Source of the DNA: Podochytrium sp. JEL0797
Taxonomy: Eukaryota; Chytridiomycota; Chytridiomycetes; Chytridiales; Chytriomycetaceae
Reading direction: 5' to 3'
DNA length: 30,674 nucleotides
Assembly (NCBI GenBank): GCA_027596195.1
Contig: JADGJG010000217.1
Span: 1 to 30,674, forward strand
This document shows positions 1-13,200 of the stretch, one piece after another (the first letter of the stretch is position 1; the number at the start of each line of letters is the position of its first letter). The notes under the pieces are model-generated. The model was not told where the DNA came from. It made no database searches and saw nothing but the letters and a program-made list of their open reading frames with translations. Both the position numbers and the translations under genes were made by a program.

Positions 1-104
1 AAAAAGTCGCTGACCCGCGAGTGCTCAATGGCTTCCAGAGTCTTGAATGTATCCGAACCAGGCGCCTTGCGCCTGAGTCACGTCCTTTCCACCTGATTTT
101 TCCA

Positions 105-117
105 CCCCCCCCCCCCC
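105..117. repeat. 13-nt poly-C tract
   Basis: An uninterrupted cytosine run in non-coding sequence. A comparable 14-G run lies near the other end of the window. Confidence 0.9.
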
Positions 118-247
118 AGCCGCGGCTGCCGCGACCAAACAAGCGGCAAGATTTTTTTTCCAGGCTGCATATTCTGCTGCCAAGCAAGTACATGCGGGTC
201 GGAGCCGTGCTGGCCAATCAGGGGACAGTATTTTAATGGAAAGGGAG

Positions 248-274
248 AAAAAAAAAAAAAAAAAAAAAAAAAAA
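248..274. repeat. 27-nt poly-A tract
   Basis: An uninterrupted run of 27 adenines on the plus strand. It could be a mononucleotide microsatellite or the tail of an old retro-inserted sequence. No flanking target-site duplication was found inside the window. Confidence 0.9.
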
Positions 275-1300
275 CCATGCAATGCGATGCCGTCTACAAA
301 AAGAAGAAAAATGAGAATCAATCACACACTCAGGGTTGGATGGTCGGGGAGGAGGATGGTCGCTTGCTAAAACCTGGGTTGGGCGGGTTTTATCGAGAAG
401 GCAGCACAGCACACCCCGTGAAAAGGCGCATCCAATGGCTGACCGGCCAAGACTCAATCTGCTGGTCTCAAATATACCCTCAATACACGTGGTTGGGGAA
501 GAAAAAAAATACGAAAACGCGCCATTTCCTTGCAAAACAGAGAACCCTTCGTCCATCATTAACACAAACACAAACGCATGCTGAAACTGGGCACGAAACT
601 CGGACTTCTTGAGGGCTCTTTTCGAAGAAAAGCTTCCAGTCCAACTCCTTCGCCGTGGTGAAAGTGGAACATTCGTTTTTTCGCCCATATCCCCTAACAT
701 TATAAAAACCATGTCCCTTTCTTTGACGAAAATGGACAAAGTCAAAGTAAGCCGGCAGCGAAAATACACCCCCACCAAAAGGGGTAATGAGATTCTTTTT
801 TTGGCCTTCTGATTGCGAACGCGCTTCACTCTTCCAGATCAAAATGAACCCGTCTTTCAAGGCAGAGACGCCAAGCTCCATGACCGCCGTCGTCGCTCTG
901 CCCAAAGTGACTGGCATGACGTGACGGTGACTGGCGGCAATCGGGGTTCCAAATGGAAGAGTCCGAGATTGGTGGAAAAGGCGTGGCGCCCTTCACATCC
1001 AACGTCCGATTGTGTTTATTTGCTTTCTCGCTAACAGTTGTTGATTGCGAGGTTTCAATTGGGTGTTGAATCGAGTCAGGTGTGTTTGGGTGTTTGTTCT
1101 GATCCTGTTTGGACCACCCTCACAGCTCACAACTACAACCACGACACCGAGTCGAAAACACTCATAAAAGGGAATTGCTAATTGTTTTTGTTTTGCATGC
1201 TTTGCTTTGAATGTGTTCGGACGAAAAAAATGCCTCGGCCAAAACCTTGCGCTTCGCATTTGAATTTGGCAAAAAAAGACTCCCCAAACACCCTTTCTAC

Positions 1301-4072
1301 ATGTTTGTGCTCAAGAGAGACGGACGGCGCGAACGCGTGGCCTTCGATAAGATCACTGCGCGCATCAACAAGCTGTGCTACGGTCTTGACTCCAACTTTG
1401 TGGATGCCGCCCAGATTGCCCAGAAGGTAATGCCCTGTCTGTGCGTGTGCTGTGATTGTGCTGTAGTGATGCACTAGTGGTGTGCCCTAGTGTGCGTGTA
1501 GTGCTGTAGTGAACAGACAGCGCGCTCGCTTCCCCGTGTCCTGCTTCGCTTGCTTCGCAACGCCTTCGCACCTCACACCCTCGCATCCTCACTCCTTCGC
1601 TTGCTCACCCTCTGTCTACTAGGTCATCACGGGCGTGTACCAGGGCGTCACTACTGTTGAGCTCGACAACCTTGCAGCCGAAACGGCGGCGTATCTGACG
1701 GTACGAAACAATGTTTTGTTGTGTTTTGTTTGGCCCCTCTTTCGGACGGAAAATGACTGACACACCACACAACCAGACAACACACCCTGACTACGCAACA
1801 CTGGCTGCCCGCATCGCCGTGTCCAACCTGCACAAGGAAACCACGAAGCAGTTCTCGACCGTTGTCCAAGACCTGTACTCGTACTCGCACCCCAAGACGG
1901 GTCTCGCCCAGCCCATGATTTCCACAGAGACCTACAACACCATCATGAAGCACGCAGAGACACTCAACGCCGCCATTATCTACGACCGCGACTACTCATA
2001 CAACTACTTTGGCTTCAAGACCCTCGAGCGCTCTTACCTGCTCAAGATTGACGGCATGGTTGCCGAGAGACCCCAGCACATGCTCATGCGTGTCTCGGTC
2101 GGTATCCACGGCGAGGACATTGATGCCGCCATTGAGACGTGTAAGCTCATCTCCCCTGCTCCCTTTTTCTCTGATTTCTGATGGTCAAAACAAAAACAGA
2201 CAATCTCTTGTCCGAACGCTTCTTCACCCACGCTTCCCCCACCCTCTTCAACGCCGGAACTCCCCATCCACAGCTTTCGTCGTGTTTCCTGCTCACCATG
2301 AAGGAGGACTCTATCGAGGGCATCTACGAGACGCTCAAGAGCTGTGCCATGATTTCCAAGTCGGCTGGAGGAATCGGAATCAACATTCACAAGATCCGCG
2401 CATCCGGCTCCTACATTGCGGGCACCAACGGTCACTCGAACGGAATCATCCCGATGCTCCGCGTCTTCAACAACACGGCCCGATACGTTGACCAAGGAGG
2501 CAACAAGCGTCCCGGAGCTTTCGCCATCTACTTGGAGCCATGGCACGCTGACATTTTTGACTTTCTCGACCTCAAGAAGAACACTGGAAAGGAGGAGAAC
2601 CGTGCGCGCGACCTGTTCTACGCCATGTGGATTTGTGACTTGTTCATGAAGCGAGTCGAGGCCAACGGTGACTGGAGCCTCTTCTGCCCAAGTGAGGCTC
2701 CTGGTTTGGAGGACTGCTGGGGTGAGAAGTTTGAGGAGTTGTACGAGTCGTACGAACGCAAGGGCCTCGCGCGCAAGGTCATCAAGGCCCAGAAGCTCTG
2801 GTATGCTATTATCGAGTCCCAGACCGAGACTGGTACCCCGTACATGCTCTACAAGGACGCCTGCAACAGCAAGTCGAACCAGCAGAACCTCGGAACCATC
2901 AAGTGCAGCAACTTGTGTACCGAGATTGTCGAGTACACCAGCCCTGACGAGATTGCCGTCTGCAACTTGGCCTCCATCTCCCTCCCCGCCTTTGTCATTG
3001 ACAAGAACACGTATGACTTTGAGAAGCTCCGTGCCGTCACCAAGGTCATGACCAAGAACTTGAACAAGGTCATTGACATCAACTTCTACCCCGTCATTGA
3101 GGCCAAGAACTCTAACATGCGCCACCGCCCTGTTGGTCTCGGAGTCCAAGGTCTCGCCGACGCCTTCATCAAGATGCGTCTCCCCTTCGAGTCGGCTGGA
3201 GCCATCGCGTTGAACAAGAAGATTTTCGAGAACATGTACTACGCCGCTGTCGAGGCCTCTTGCGAGATTGCCGAGAAGGACGGCGCGTACTCGACCTACG
3301 AGGGTTCCCCCATGTCGAAGGGAATCATGCAGCCCGACATGTGGGGCATTGACCTGTCGGAGTCTGACCTCGACTGGCCGGCTCTCCGCGAGAAGGTGGC
3401 CAAGTTTGGAGTTCGAAACTCTCTGTTGATGGCACCCATGCCGACAGCGTCTACGTCCCAGATTCTCGGAAACAACGAGTGCTTTGAGCCGTACACTTCC
3501 AACATTTACACGCGTCGTGTGCTTGCGGGAGAGTTCCAGATTGTGAACCCGCACTTGTTGAAGGACTTGACGGAGCTCAATTTGTGGAATGAGACGATGA
3601 AGAACCGTATCATTGCGGAGAATGGGTCGATTCAGCGTATTAGTGCGATTCCGGCGGATATCAAGGCCATTTACAAGACTGTTTGGGAGATTTCTCAAAA
3701 GCTGATTATTGATATGGCGGCAGATCGTGGTGCTTTCATTGGTATGTTTTTCGGTTTTTTGGTTTCCGTGGTGTTGTGAGGGTTCTGACATTCTTTTTCG
3801 TGACTTTAGATCAATCCCAATCCCTCAACATCCACTTGGCTGACCCCAACTACGGAAAGCTCACCTCCATGCACTTCTATGGCTGGAAGAAGGGTCTCAA
3901 GACTGGAATGTACTACCTCCGCACTCGTCCTGCTGTCGATGCCATCAAATTCACTGTCGACGCCGAAGCCGTCAAGCGCGAGCGTGCGGCCGAGGATGCT
4001 GACGAACAGAACATGGCGGCCATCACATGCTCCATTGACAACAGAGATGCTTGTGAAATGTGCTCGGGGTGA
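1301..4072 (+). CDS. RNR1: Ribonucleoside-diphosphate reductase large subunit (class Ia R1)
   Basis: Reduces ribonucleoside diphosphates to deoxyribonucleotides in the cytosol, together with the R2 radical subunit. Exons: 1301-1426, 1623-1700, 1777-2140, 2200-3741, 3810-4072. They join to 790 residues, almost the length of human RRM1. The N-terminal ATP-cone begins MFVLKRDGR. Catalytic positions fall on the same numbers as the vertebrate enzyme: C218 (SSCFLL), N427/C429/E431 (NLCTEI) and C444 (AVCNLAS). The C-terminal tail ends CEMCSG, supplying the shuttle cysteine pair. I chose the start at 1301 because family members begin here. An in-frame ATG at 1211 would add 30 residues. Codons are strongly C-biased, suggesting high expression. 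Only 194 bp separate its stop from the next gene, which lies on the same strand. Confidence 0.97.
1427..1622 (+). other. RNR1 intron 1, long and repeat-bearing
   Basis: This 196-nt intron is about three times the local norm. Its first half is G/T-rich with an exact 12-bp direct repeat GTGCTGTAGTGA (1458-1469 and 1501-1512). Its second half is C/T-rich with several CTTCGC units. The donor is GTAATG and the acceptor CTACTAG. Confidence 0.85.
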
Positions 4073-4266
4073 TTTTTGTTGCAGTCTGGCTTGGAAACAA
4101 CATTTTTCTGTTTCTTAGATATCATTTATTCCTGTTTTACCTCTGTTATTTTCCTATTGTTGTGTAATTTATCTTGAGAGAAAAAAAAACGCGTCTTTGC
4201 GACAATTTGTTTTGGCTTTTTTTGTTTCCGCCAAACAAACAGTTTTTGGTGCCCCCACAACAGAGC

Positions 4267-7200
4267 ATGGAAAAGATCGTGCTGGCATCTTGGGTGCTGG
4301 CGAACGATTTGGTAATAACGTGAATGAATGTTTGGGGATGCCGAGGACTAATGCTGTTTTAGGGGTATTATAACCTCGTCGAATACGAAAGTCACTGGCG
4401 CACGTTGCTGGAGTTTATCCAAGATCATGAGCCGACTCTTCGACGGGCGGCTTTGAAAGCAACCATTATGGCGTCGCGATCAATGGGACGATCTATGAAA
4501 GAAGGAACGCTTCAATCAGACTTGCTCGCTGCGTTGTCAAACGAAGTAAATGGAGAATCGGTAAAAACGCGGGCCCTAAATTGCATGTTCAATTTAAACA
4601 TCTTCTTACGTGACTCGTCTTTGCAGGACACGTCTCTTCGATGCACGGCCACACTCGCATTATCCGAAATTGTCGCAGCCTCCTGCACCAGCTGCCAAAC
4701 TCCACCACCCGACCCCATCCTTCGCCACTCTTTCAACTCTGTATTCAACCAATTCCTCTCCGTTTACCCATCCACAAACCTCCTGGACCCTGCGACCCCG
4801 CGAATGTTTGATCAATCGGAATACATGTCAGCAGCCTTGACAAAGCAACGCGTCACGTACCTTCACGCGATGGCGCGCTTCTTTGCGCACTCTCCAGATG
4901 CCAAGACGGCCACGTTTTTGGAATACATGGACCGCGTGTTGCAAATGCTCGTTCTCCCCGAAACGAATATTTATTTGAAAATCGCGGCGGTGCATGTGTT
5001 GGCGAATTACATTCCTGTTACGAATTTGAATCGGAGGAGGGTGGAGGACAAGTTTGTGAAGGGGGTGAAACGGATTTCGGATTTGAAGCATTTGGATGCT
5101 GGGAGGGGTGGTGGTGGTGGTTCGCGCGGCGGTGTGGGAGAGAGGAGTTTGAGTCGAAAGCCTTCGGCTCAATCGATAGTGGAGGGTGGTGAGACGGGAT
5201 TGGGGACTCCTTCTCTTCATGATGAAATGTCTGTAAAAGATGGGATGGAAAGTAGGAGCACAATAACGTCGCCGGGAATGTTGGGTGTGGAGTCACCTGC
5301 AAAAGTAGCTACACCGCCTTCCCGCGTGAGCGACGCGTTGAAAAGGCTGTTGGTGATTGAGATTTCCAAGTTTTGGAGTGTTTGGTTTCCCAAGGTTTGA
5401 TCCAAGTGGTCCAATGTCGGGCAGGTTTCCGTTGATAACATTGTTTTATAGGTTGCAGACAAAAATCTTGACCTCTTGAAAGCAAAAGAAGCTGCAATTC
5501 CTGTATTGTCGGAAGGATATGCTCTCCGAAGGACACAGTGGATCTCAACGCATGAGAGCGACCCCAACGTGTACAATGACGTACTGAAAGAGTCTTGTGG
5601 AGTTCCCGAGGTTGTATTTTTCAAAGACACATGGAATTGGAAAGCGAAAACGTTGGATTGGATGAAGCCAGGTTCGTAGGACGGACGTGGTTAGATTCGG
5701 CTAACGACGAAAAAACTCAGGTTATCGAGAAGCTGTGCAAACTAGCGAGCCTCAAGACGTGGTTGATTCGGTTACACCAGAAGATCCCATTGTAAACTAT
5801 ATCGATGGAGCACAACTGTCGTTCAGTTTGAACCCGCCAATGATCGTGTTCAACCGATACCCGCATCACCGCGACCTCTTTTTGCAAAACCGGTCTGCAA
5901 CAGATGATTTATCGTTTTATTTGCAGGTAAAACAAACGAAAGGATTGTGACGGGTCATTTCTAACCTTTTTGAATTCCTCAGGCATCTCCACCCGAGTTT
6001 TTCTCTGTCACGCCTTCTTTTGGGCAGATTTTGAGAGGAGAATCGTGTATTATTCGTGTCACATTTACCCCTCAGCCGTATAAACCGAGGAAAAATGCTG
6101 AAGTACAAGGATTTCTAAGAGTTCGGAGTGAACAGGGGCTCACTTTTGAGCGGTAATAATTGTTTTACACACCAAATCGTCCGATGTCGTTACTAAATTT
6201 ATTGCTTAGAATCACGCTGAAGGCATACAACATCCCAGCTTTAAAAGTGTATCCAGACGTCATCGAGTTTGGAATTTGCCCAAAGAACGAAACGCGAACA
6301 GCAGTGGTTCTGCTTCACAGCAATGTATCTATTGAATGTCCATGCCTCGCTCTCGTGTCCCAAAGCGTGCCGGAACAAGATTGTCCCTTTGCAGTTCCGT
6401 TCTCCTGGTCGCAACCACTTCTGCTCCCAAAGGAGAAAAAGTCCATCAAAATTCTGTTCAAACCCACAGCTGATGGAGTGTTCAAAGAGAAGCTGTACAT
6501 TATTGCGATGGGCGGAGACGTGTATTCCGTAGATCTCAAAGGAACCGGGGGACCGACCATCAAAGTGTCCGAAGAGAAGCTAGACATGGGGCCCACAGAC
6601 ATTTACTACAACTCTGTTTCACGCCGAATCTTTGTTGAAAACAAGGACCCTGTCAACGAAATTCCTGTCCGATTTCACGTGAGCACGGATGAGATTGAAG
6701 TCAATCATTGCAGTGATTTGATGTTGAGTCCGGGAGAAGTAAAAGCTGTCAATGTGTCATTCAAGTCCAAGTTTACTGGATACAGACATGAGAGCTTCAA
6801 AATTACTGCGCCCAACGCTTTGGTTCCACCAATCGCTGTGGTCGCCGTGTCAGGTCCAGCAGTCTTGATACCTGTGATGGAAGATATCATTTTTCCAGCA
6901 ACCATTGCTGGAGCAGCTTCCTCTGTGTATATTCCGATTCGCAACCTTTCTTCATCTCCGGCGCATCTGCAAATATCCATGCCTCAAAATTCTCCGTTTA
7001 CAATCAAGTTGATTGAGGCCGAGAATTCCGTAATATCAAAGAGCTCCATCGAGTTGCGTCCATTTGAAACAGCAGAAGCGTCTGGATGCTCAGTCACAGT
7101 AACAGCCCACATGACCGCGGTCCTTCAAATCTTTTTCAAATCCTCCGCAACGGGAACTTTCCGCGTCCAGCTCACCACATCCACCGTGAAGCCCAAAAAA

Positions 7201-10200
7201 GCCGTCGTGGCAACCCACTTCTTGAACGCGGTATCCATCAACGAAAGCTTCATGACGCGTGAAACCCCACTCCCGCAAATTCGAAAGTTTTTGGCCAGCC
7301 CTGCGAGGGAAAAACCGTCGGGCGTGTTTGACAAAAAGGCGGAAGGGAAGCCAACCAACGTTCACCCGAAAACGTCGCAGGTGTTTGAAATGGATCCTCC
7401 GATTCAAATGTGCTTTGGGGCGGCATTGAAGGCGAAGTCGGAGAATATCTGGGAGTATGTAACCTTGACGAATCTGGTTGATTCCGTCCAGAAGTATACT
7501 TTGCTTCTTTCAGCGCCATTTTATACGAGTGTTCCGTTGGAAGGAGAAATCGAGCCGTTCACTAGCCTTGACATTCCGTTGCGAGTGAACACGGCAGCTT
7601 TTGCAGTGGAATCGAATGTCGACAACTTGGATAAAACAATGATTGGACAGGTGGCTGCATTCGATGATGCATTTGGGGTCGTGTCTTCCGGAATTATTGG
7701 AACTGTGGGTGATTTGGTTGCCGCAGAAATTCGAAAAGACACGGATATTATTCAGTTCAACCCTGTCCGAGTGATGGAAAAATCAACCCGGAAGATACTC
7801 ATCAGAAATAAGTCACCGCTGGAACTCGTTTGGGAAGGACGAGTCGTCGCTGCCAGCTCAAAAGTGGCTGCTCGAAATGTCGGAGACGAAAATCTGACAA
7901 CGACCACTCTTACAGAATGGTGTCCGTTCGGTGTCATGGTCTCGAGGTAGTCTCAAAATAATGAGATGTTTGCTAATCTCAAATTTATAGAATCAATCTG
8001 AAGCCTTTTGATTACGCCACTGTCGAAATTCATTTCCAAGCAACAAGCAGCGGCACCTACAGCGGCCGTCTCATGATGACCTATGTTGATCCTGTCTATC
8101 ACATCATCAACAATGAATATCATCGCACTCGAGTCAAGAGAGATTTGCCTTCTGTTGGGGTTCAATGTGCAGTTGGCGCTGCTGAGATTGAGCTTGATAA
8201 GGAGCCCATTAACTTTGGGGACATTCTGAATTTCATCCCAGCCGAAAAGAGCCTCGTACTGCACAATCGACAAATGATTGAGTCGCGAACACCTTTAATG
8301 TCGTGCATCCCCTTCAGAACAAAGGACTCCATCGTAAATGTACCAAAAGAAGACAGTCTACCACTCTCTGTCTACTTTCAGTCTGGAAAATCAAAATTCT
8401 ACAACTCGTTTCTTTGGTTGTCGTCCGAGAATGGAACAACGCAAACTGTTCCTATTCTCGCAAATGCTGGCTTCTCCTTGCTGACAACAAATCTGGCAGA
8501 GCCTTTGCCATGCGAAATTGACGAAAAAGAAGACACCCAAGTCAATGTGGATAGCAAGCACTTTATTGAATTCGGATTTGTCGGTCAGTCGTCTTCCAAG
8601 ATGAAAGTGTTGCATTTGTCGAACCACGGCACCTTCGAAATGATTGTCAAGAATATTACAGTCAAAGATAATAGTCATGTGTTGTGGAAATTCTTGGATG
8701 AGTTTGATTCATTGAAGCAGGTGACTGCTGGGTTTCAAGAAGATTCGGTGACATTTTGGGAAGAGAAGGAGGTTGATTGGGATGAAATCGACTTCAAGCT
8801 GTCAGACGAGAAAGCAGGTGTTAAATCCGTACAAAATCATCAAGTTGAGGCAGTCAAGCTTGGAAAAAAGAAGAGAGCTTCCAAGGCTGTGACCCAAAAT
8901 GTCGTCGCAAACCAATCACTCAGCATTCACAAGCAATTTCCGATCCGCATTGCTCCTTTGCAAACATTGAGTCTCGCTATAGGCTTTGGTGGAGGAAAAA
9001 CGGTTTGTTTGTGCTTGCTTGCCTTTTCCCAGTTCTAATCTGAAAACAAATAGGGTATTTTTACAGACTCAATTCGAATCGACACAGAACGAGGCTTTGG
9101 TGAAATGGAATCCTTCAGAATATGGGGCCGAGGGAACTTGCAGCCTCCCTTGCAGCTACTTGACAAAAAAGTCGAGTTTGGTCATCGGGCAGTCCATAGC
9201 AAGCATGTGCGTTATTATTTCGCTTTCTTCCGTGCAATTCTAATAGGAAATCCGGCAATAGTTGAGCGAAATCAAGTTCAAAAACGAAGGGACATATGCT
9301 CTCACTTGGACACTTGAACCCAAAGGAATCAAGTACACTGCCTTGCCAAAATATAATCCAGAACCCCTGCCAGCGAATTTGAATGCCATTGCGCCACCAG
9401 TCTCTATTTTCCCTATGAAGGGAGTTGTTTCTCCTGGTGCTACACAAGTTGTGGAAGTCGTGTTCTGCCCCAATTTGCCTGAATATGAAGTTTCAAATAC
9501 TTTCTGCCTCAAGACTGAAGATTTCGATCAAAAGGACATTATTATTCGCGGGATCGGAGCCAGCAGCAACTTAATTCTCGATCGAGACTCTGTTGATTTT
9601 GGTGTGTTGAGAGTTGGCACCAAAGCTGTCATCAAGATTCGAATGCACAATCGCGGAATGCTCCATACAAAATATTTCGTAGAATGCAATGGATCCTCAT
9701 TTTCTGTAGACCCAGAAGAAGGCATATTGGAAGGAAATGGAGTTGTGGACTTGGTTGTGACATTCAAGCCAATGGGTGTTTGCAAGATAAACTCCTTCTT
9801 GAAGGTGATCCCTCATAGCATGGAACGATACAAATTGAAACCTATGGTCGTGAATATTTTGGGAACTGCGTCGTATCCTGACATCATGGTTTTGACCAAG
9901 GTTGTGGACTTTGGGACCGCATTGTTCGGGGCCGAAAACACAAAACCAATCGTTATTGAAAATATGGGATCTGCGGACGCTGATATCATATTCACCTGCT
10001 CACATCCCGCAATCAGTTTGGAAGGAGGATTCTCCGGGGCTGTGGTTTTGCCAGCAAAGTCGCGCAAGGATATCAAATTAATCTATTGCCCCCAGCAAAT
10101 CGAGCTTCTCAATGTGAAGGTCTTTGTGCGCTCGTCGGATACGAGAGGGGATCATTTCATGATCCAACTGAGAGGCTCGGTTGGAGTACCGAAAATCACG

Positions 10201-13200
10201 TTCCAGCCTTCCAGTATCACAAAGGAGGTGAACTTTGGAGTCTGCGCTGTCAAGGGTCATCAAAAACGAACTTTCAAAATGAAGAATGAGGGCAACATCA
10301 ACCTCACAATTTCCATGAAGATTGAGCTGCTCTCAATTGTTTATAACAGCAATGGTGTTCAAAGACCAATCTCTGCCAAAACACCAGCATTTGTTGTGGA
10401 GCCGCAATCAGCAATATTGCCTATTGGCGAAGAAATGGACGTCACTGTCATTTTTTCTCCAGAGAAACTCGCCATTTACGAGTACAAAATGATTTTCAAA
10501 TACGACTTCAAACAAGTTTCAACAATTCTTCGCGGTGTTGGTGGTCGCGCGTTGTTTCAAATTGTATCGCCGCTTCGAAGGCTGGATTTCGGAATCTGCC
10601 GATTGAACCGCGTGTTTAGAAAGCTTATCACTGTTTCCAACACGGGAAATCTCGGAGTGGGATTCCACGTACGCCCTGAAGGTGCAACGCGTGATTGGGT
10701 CGACGAAGACATGTTTTTGAACAAGAGCGATGCTGGGACAGCCAATCACTGGACACAGATGTTGGAGCGGCTGGGTGTAAAGATTATCAACCCAGACGGA
10801 TTCTGTAACGCTTCCGACAAGACGGATATCATCCTTGAGTATTTCCCAAAAGTCGAGGCTGGAATAAGCTTCCGGTTGCGAGTGTATTTCGACAGTGAGC
10901 ACGAAGATATTGACATTCTTGCGAGTGCTGCTGAGCCCAAATTGGAGTTGATGAACAACGACAATGAGGTTTTGACGTCGGATTCACCAGTCAAGCAAGC
11001 GACTTTGGATCTTGGCGTGCACCCCATTAATTTAGAGTATGTCACGACTTTGAAGCTTGTTAATGATGGGCCTTTTGCTTTGGACTTCTTGATTCAGCCA
11101 ATCGGGATCCGCGAGTTTGATATTTTCCCTCTCAGAGGCTACATTGAGCCGCAGTCATCCATGCCTTTGAAAATATTCTTCAATCCTACATCTGAATCCA
11201 AATTCCAAGTGGTTTTGAAAGTGTTGTGGGAGGGACAGCCTCTTCGTGTTAATATCGTCGGATCTGGAGGCATCGGGAAGCTCGAGGTAGTTTACGTGGA
11301 AGACAAGGACATTCATTCTCGTTGCTTGGATTTCAACATGGTTCCCTTCAATTCAAACGCCGAAAAGAGATTCTTCTTGTACAACATTGGTCTTGTGGCT
11401 GTGGAAGTGACGGCTGACTCTGACAACCCCGATTACACCATCACAAAGACGGGTGACCCCTTCGTATTTCAAAGAGGATTGCAGCGATCTGGACCAAAGA
11501 AAAATGCGTGGAACAATTGGAGCTCGAATTTGTCCTTCACATTGTTGCCGGCAATGGGAATTGAGTTGGGCGCGAAGTTCTTTTCCCGTTCTCCAACCAC
11601 TGTTGTAGGGCATATTCTACTTTATTCAGATTGCTGTGAGCTCGCGATTCCCATGCGTGGAAAGGGAGGAACGTTCTCAATTGCTCATAGAGGCGAGCTC
11701 AGCTTTGGAGATATTGCTTCAAACTACACATATCGTCGAAAGCTTACGGTTTCGAACAGTGGATCAATCCCAGCGAATATTTCCTTGGAATGGTTGATTG
11801 TCGGTCGCTCTAGTGAAGCCGCAAGCTCTTATGTCAAACTGGCAGAAGTGTATAACAACACTGACCCAAGGTCCGGGTTTTCGAGATCAGATTTCTTGCG
11901 AGAGAACAACATTACCGCTTCAGATTACAAACTGACTGCCAAAGATTATTGGAAGCTGATTGGAAAGATCATCCGGAAACCAAATGTCGCAGGCGATGAT
12001 GTCCAGGCTCGTACCCCGTTGGAGTCTACGGACGCTGTTATTGCAAGCTCCCGCGGGTCGAAAACTTCACGTGTTCCTGGAGGAAATTCCATGAGAACCG
12101 CAAATGGGAGTGGCTTTGCGGTTAAAAAATTGGTCAGCAACCACTATTCAACGTTGATTAAGCGGCGCCAAACATTCTTCCACTTGATCACGTCAACTCC
12201 GGTTTCAAGTCAGTCTACTGCATTAACCAGCTCGTTTATAAAAGTCGAGCCCGGGGCATGCGTGCTGCCGAGTTATGGAGAAGTTCATTTGGTTGTCGAA
12301 ATCAACTTGTCTACCGAGGACACATTTTTGGCAACTTTACTCATCAAGTCGGACATCGCTTGCTCTGCGCCTCATGAAATTACACTTTCGGCAACACCAA
12401 AAGCTGTCAGCATTGTTTGTGATGATACGAGAATGCTCAACTTTTACCGACAGCCTCTTGGCGAGCCCGAGATTCTCCTTCGCAGCTTTACGAATGTAGG
12501 ACATAAGGATATCAACTGGCGAATCATCAACACAAACTCTGCTCTGTCTATTATTCCGGCCCGAGGAATCCTCAAAATCGGGCAGTCTCAACAAGTGCAA
12601 TTTATTTTCCGGCCGGTTGATGAGTCTATTCAAAATGCAGATATTATCTTTGAGCCTGATTGCTCCCAGCACATTCGACTCAAAATGAGTGGTGGAGGTG
12701 GATTTGCCAAAGCTTCCTTGTCAAAATACCGAAGGTTTGATTTCGGCCATTGCATGATTGGCAAGGACACCATTTCTTTGCTTCCAATCACAAATGAAGG
12801 AAATGCATTGCTGCATCTAACGCGTTTCGACCTGTACGAAACCGACACTTTCTTCAAAGGTACCCCCTCGCCCACCAAACGATAAAAGGATATTAATCAT
12901 AAAAATTATATAGGCGTCGATTGGCCAACAACGCGAATCTCCTTGTTTCCTGGACAATCCTTCAACCTCGCGCTAGTGTTCAACCCTCACGAAGAAAGTC
13001 CAAGCGCCGGACGACTTGTGATTGGAACTTCATCCGAGTCTTGGGAGATTGAGTTGATTGGTCTTGGAAGAGAGGCAGTGTTGATTGTTTCCAAGTCATC
13101 CCTCGAATTCACGGATTGTCTCATTGGAAATTCGTATGAACGCAAGCTCGGTCTAAAAAATGTGGGAGACGTCAATTATCCCGTCACTTTCACGTTGGAG

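Larger units (their letters stand above)
1..1300. other. Upstream non-coding region of RNR1
   Basis: No convincing coding exon was found on either strand. The open frames here are short, of low complexity, and pass through homopolymers. Visible elements are a perfect AP-1/Gcn4-type TGAGTCA (74-80), a 13-C run (105-117), a CCAAT motif (214-218), a 27-A run (248-274), a CACGTG E-box (486-491), an ACGCGCC/GGCGCGT core (517-523) and a TATAAAA (701-707). The region is long compared with the other intergenic spaces here, so it may hold the RNR1 promoter, an unseen 5' UTR exon, or the control region of a gene beyond the left edge. Confidence 0.6.

Noticed and set aside
701..713. TATAAAA followed by ATG at 711
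   Set aside because: The frame after this ATG is short and featureless; no gene follows until RNR1.
233..829. 198-codon minus-strand frame in the left non-coding region
   Set aside because: It contains the translated homopolymer, has no domain and shows no coding-like codon use.
2034..3791. 585-codon open frame on the minus strand opposite RNR1
   Set aside because: It is a mirror of the strongly biased RNR1 codons, crosses RNR1 introns, and its product has no recognisable domain.
5395..5400. Apparent stop ending the HEAT-containing frame as a separate 5' gene
   Set aside because: A GTTTGA donor at 5395 and TTTTATAG acceptor at 5451 keep phase, and the sequence continues smoothly into the ASH array, so one gene is more likely than two.
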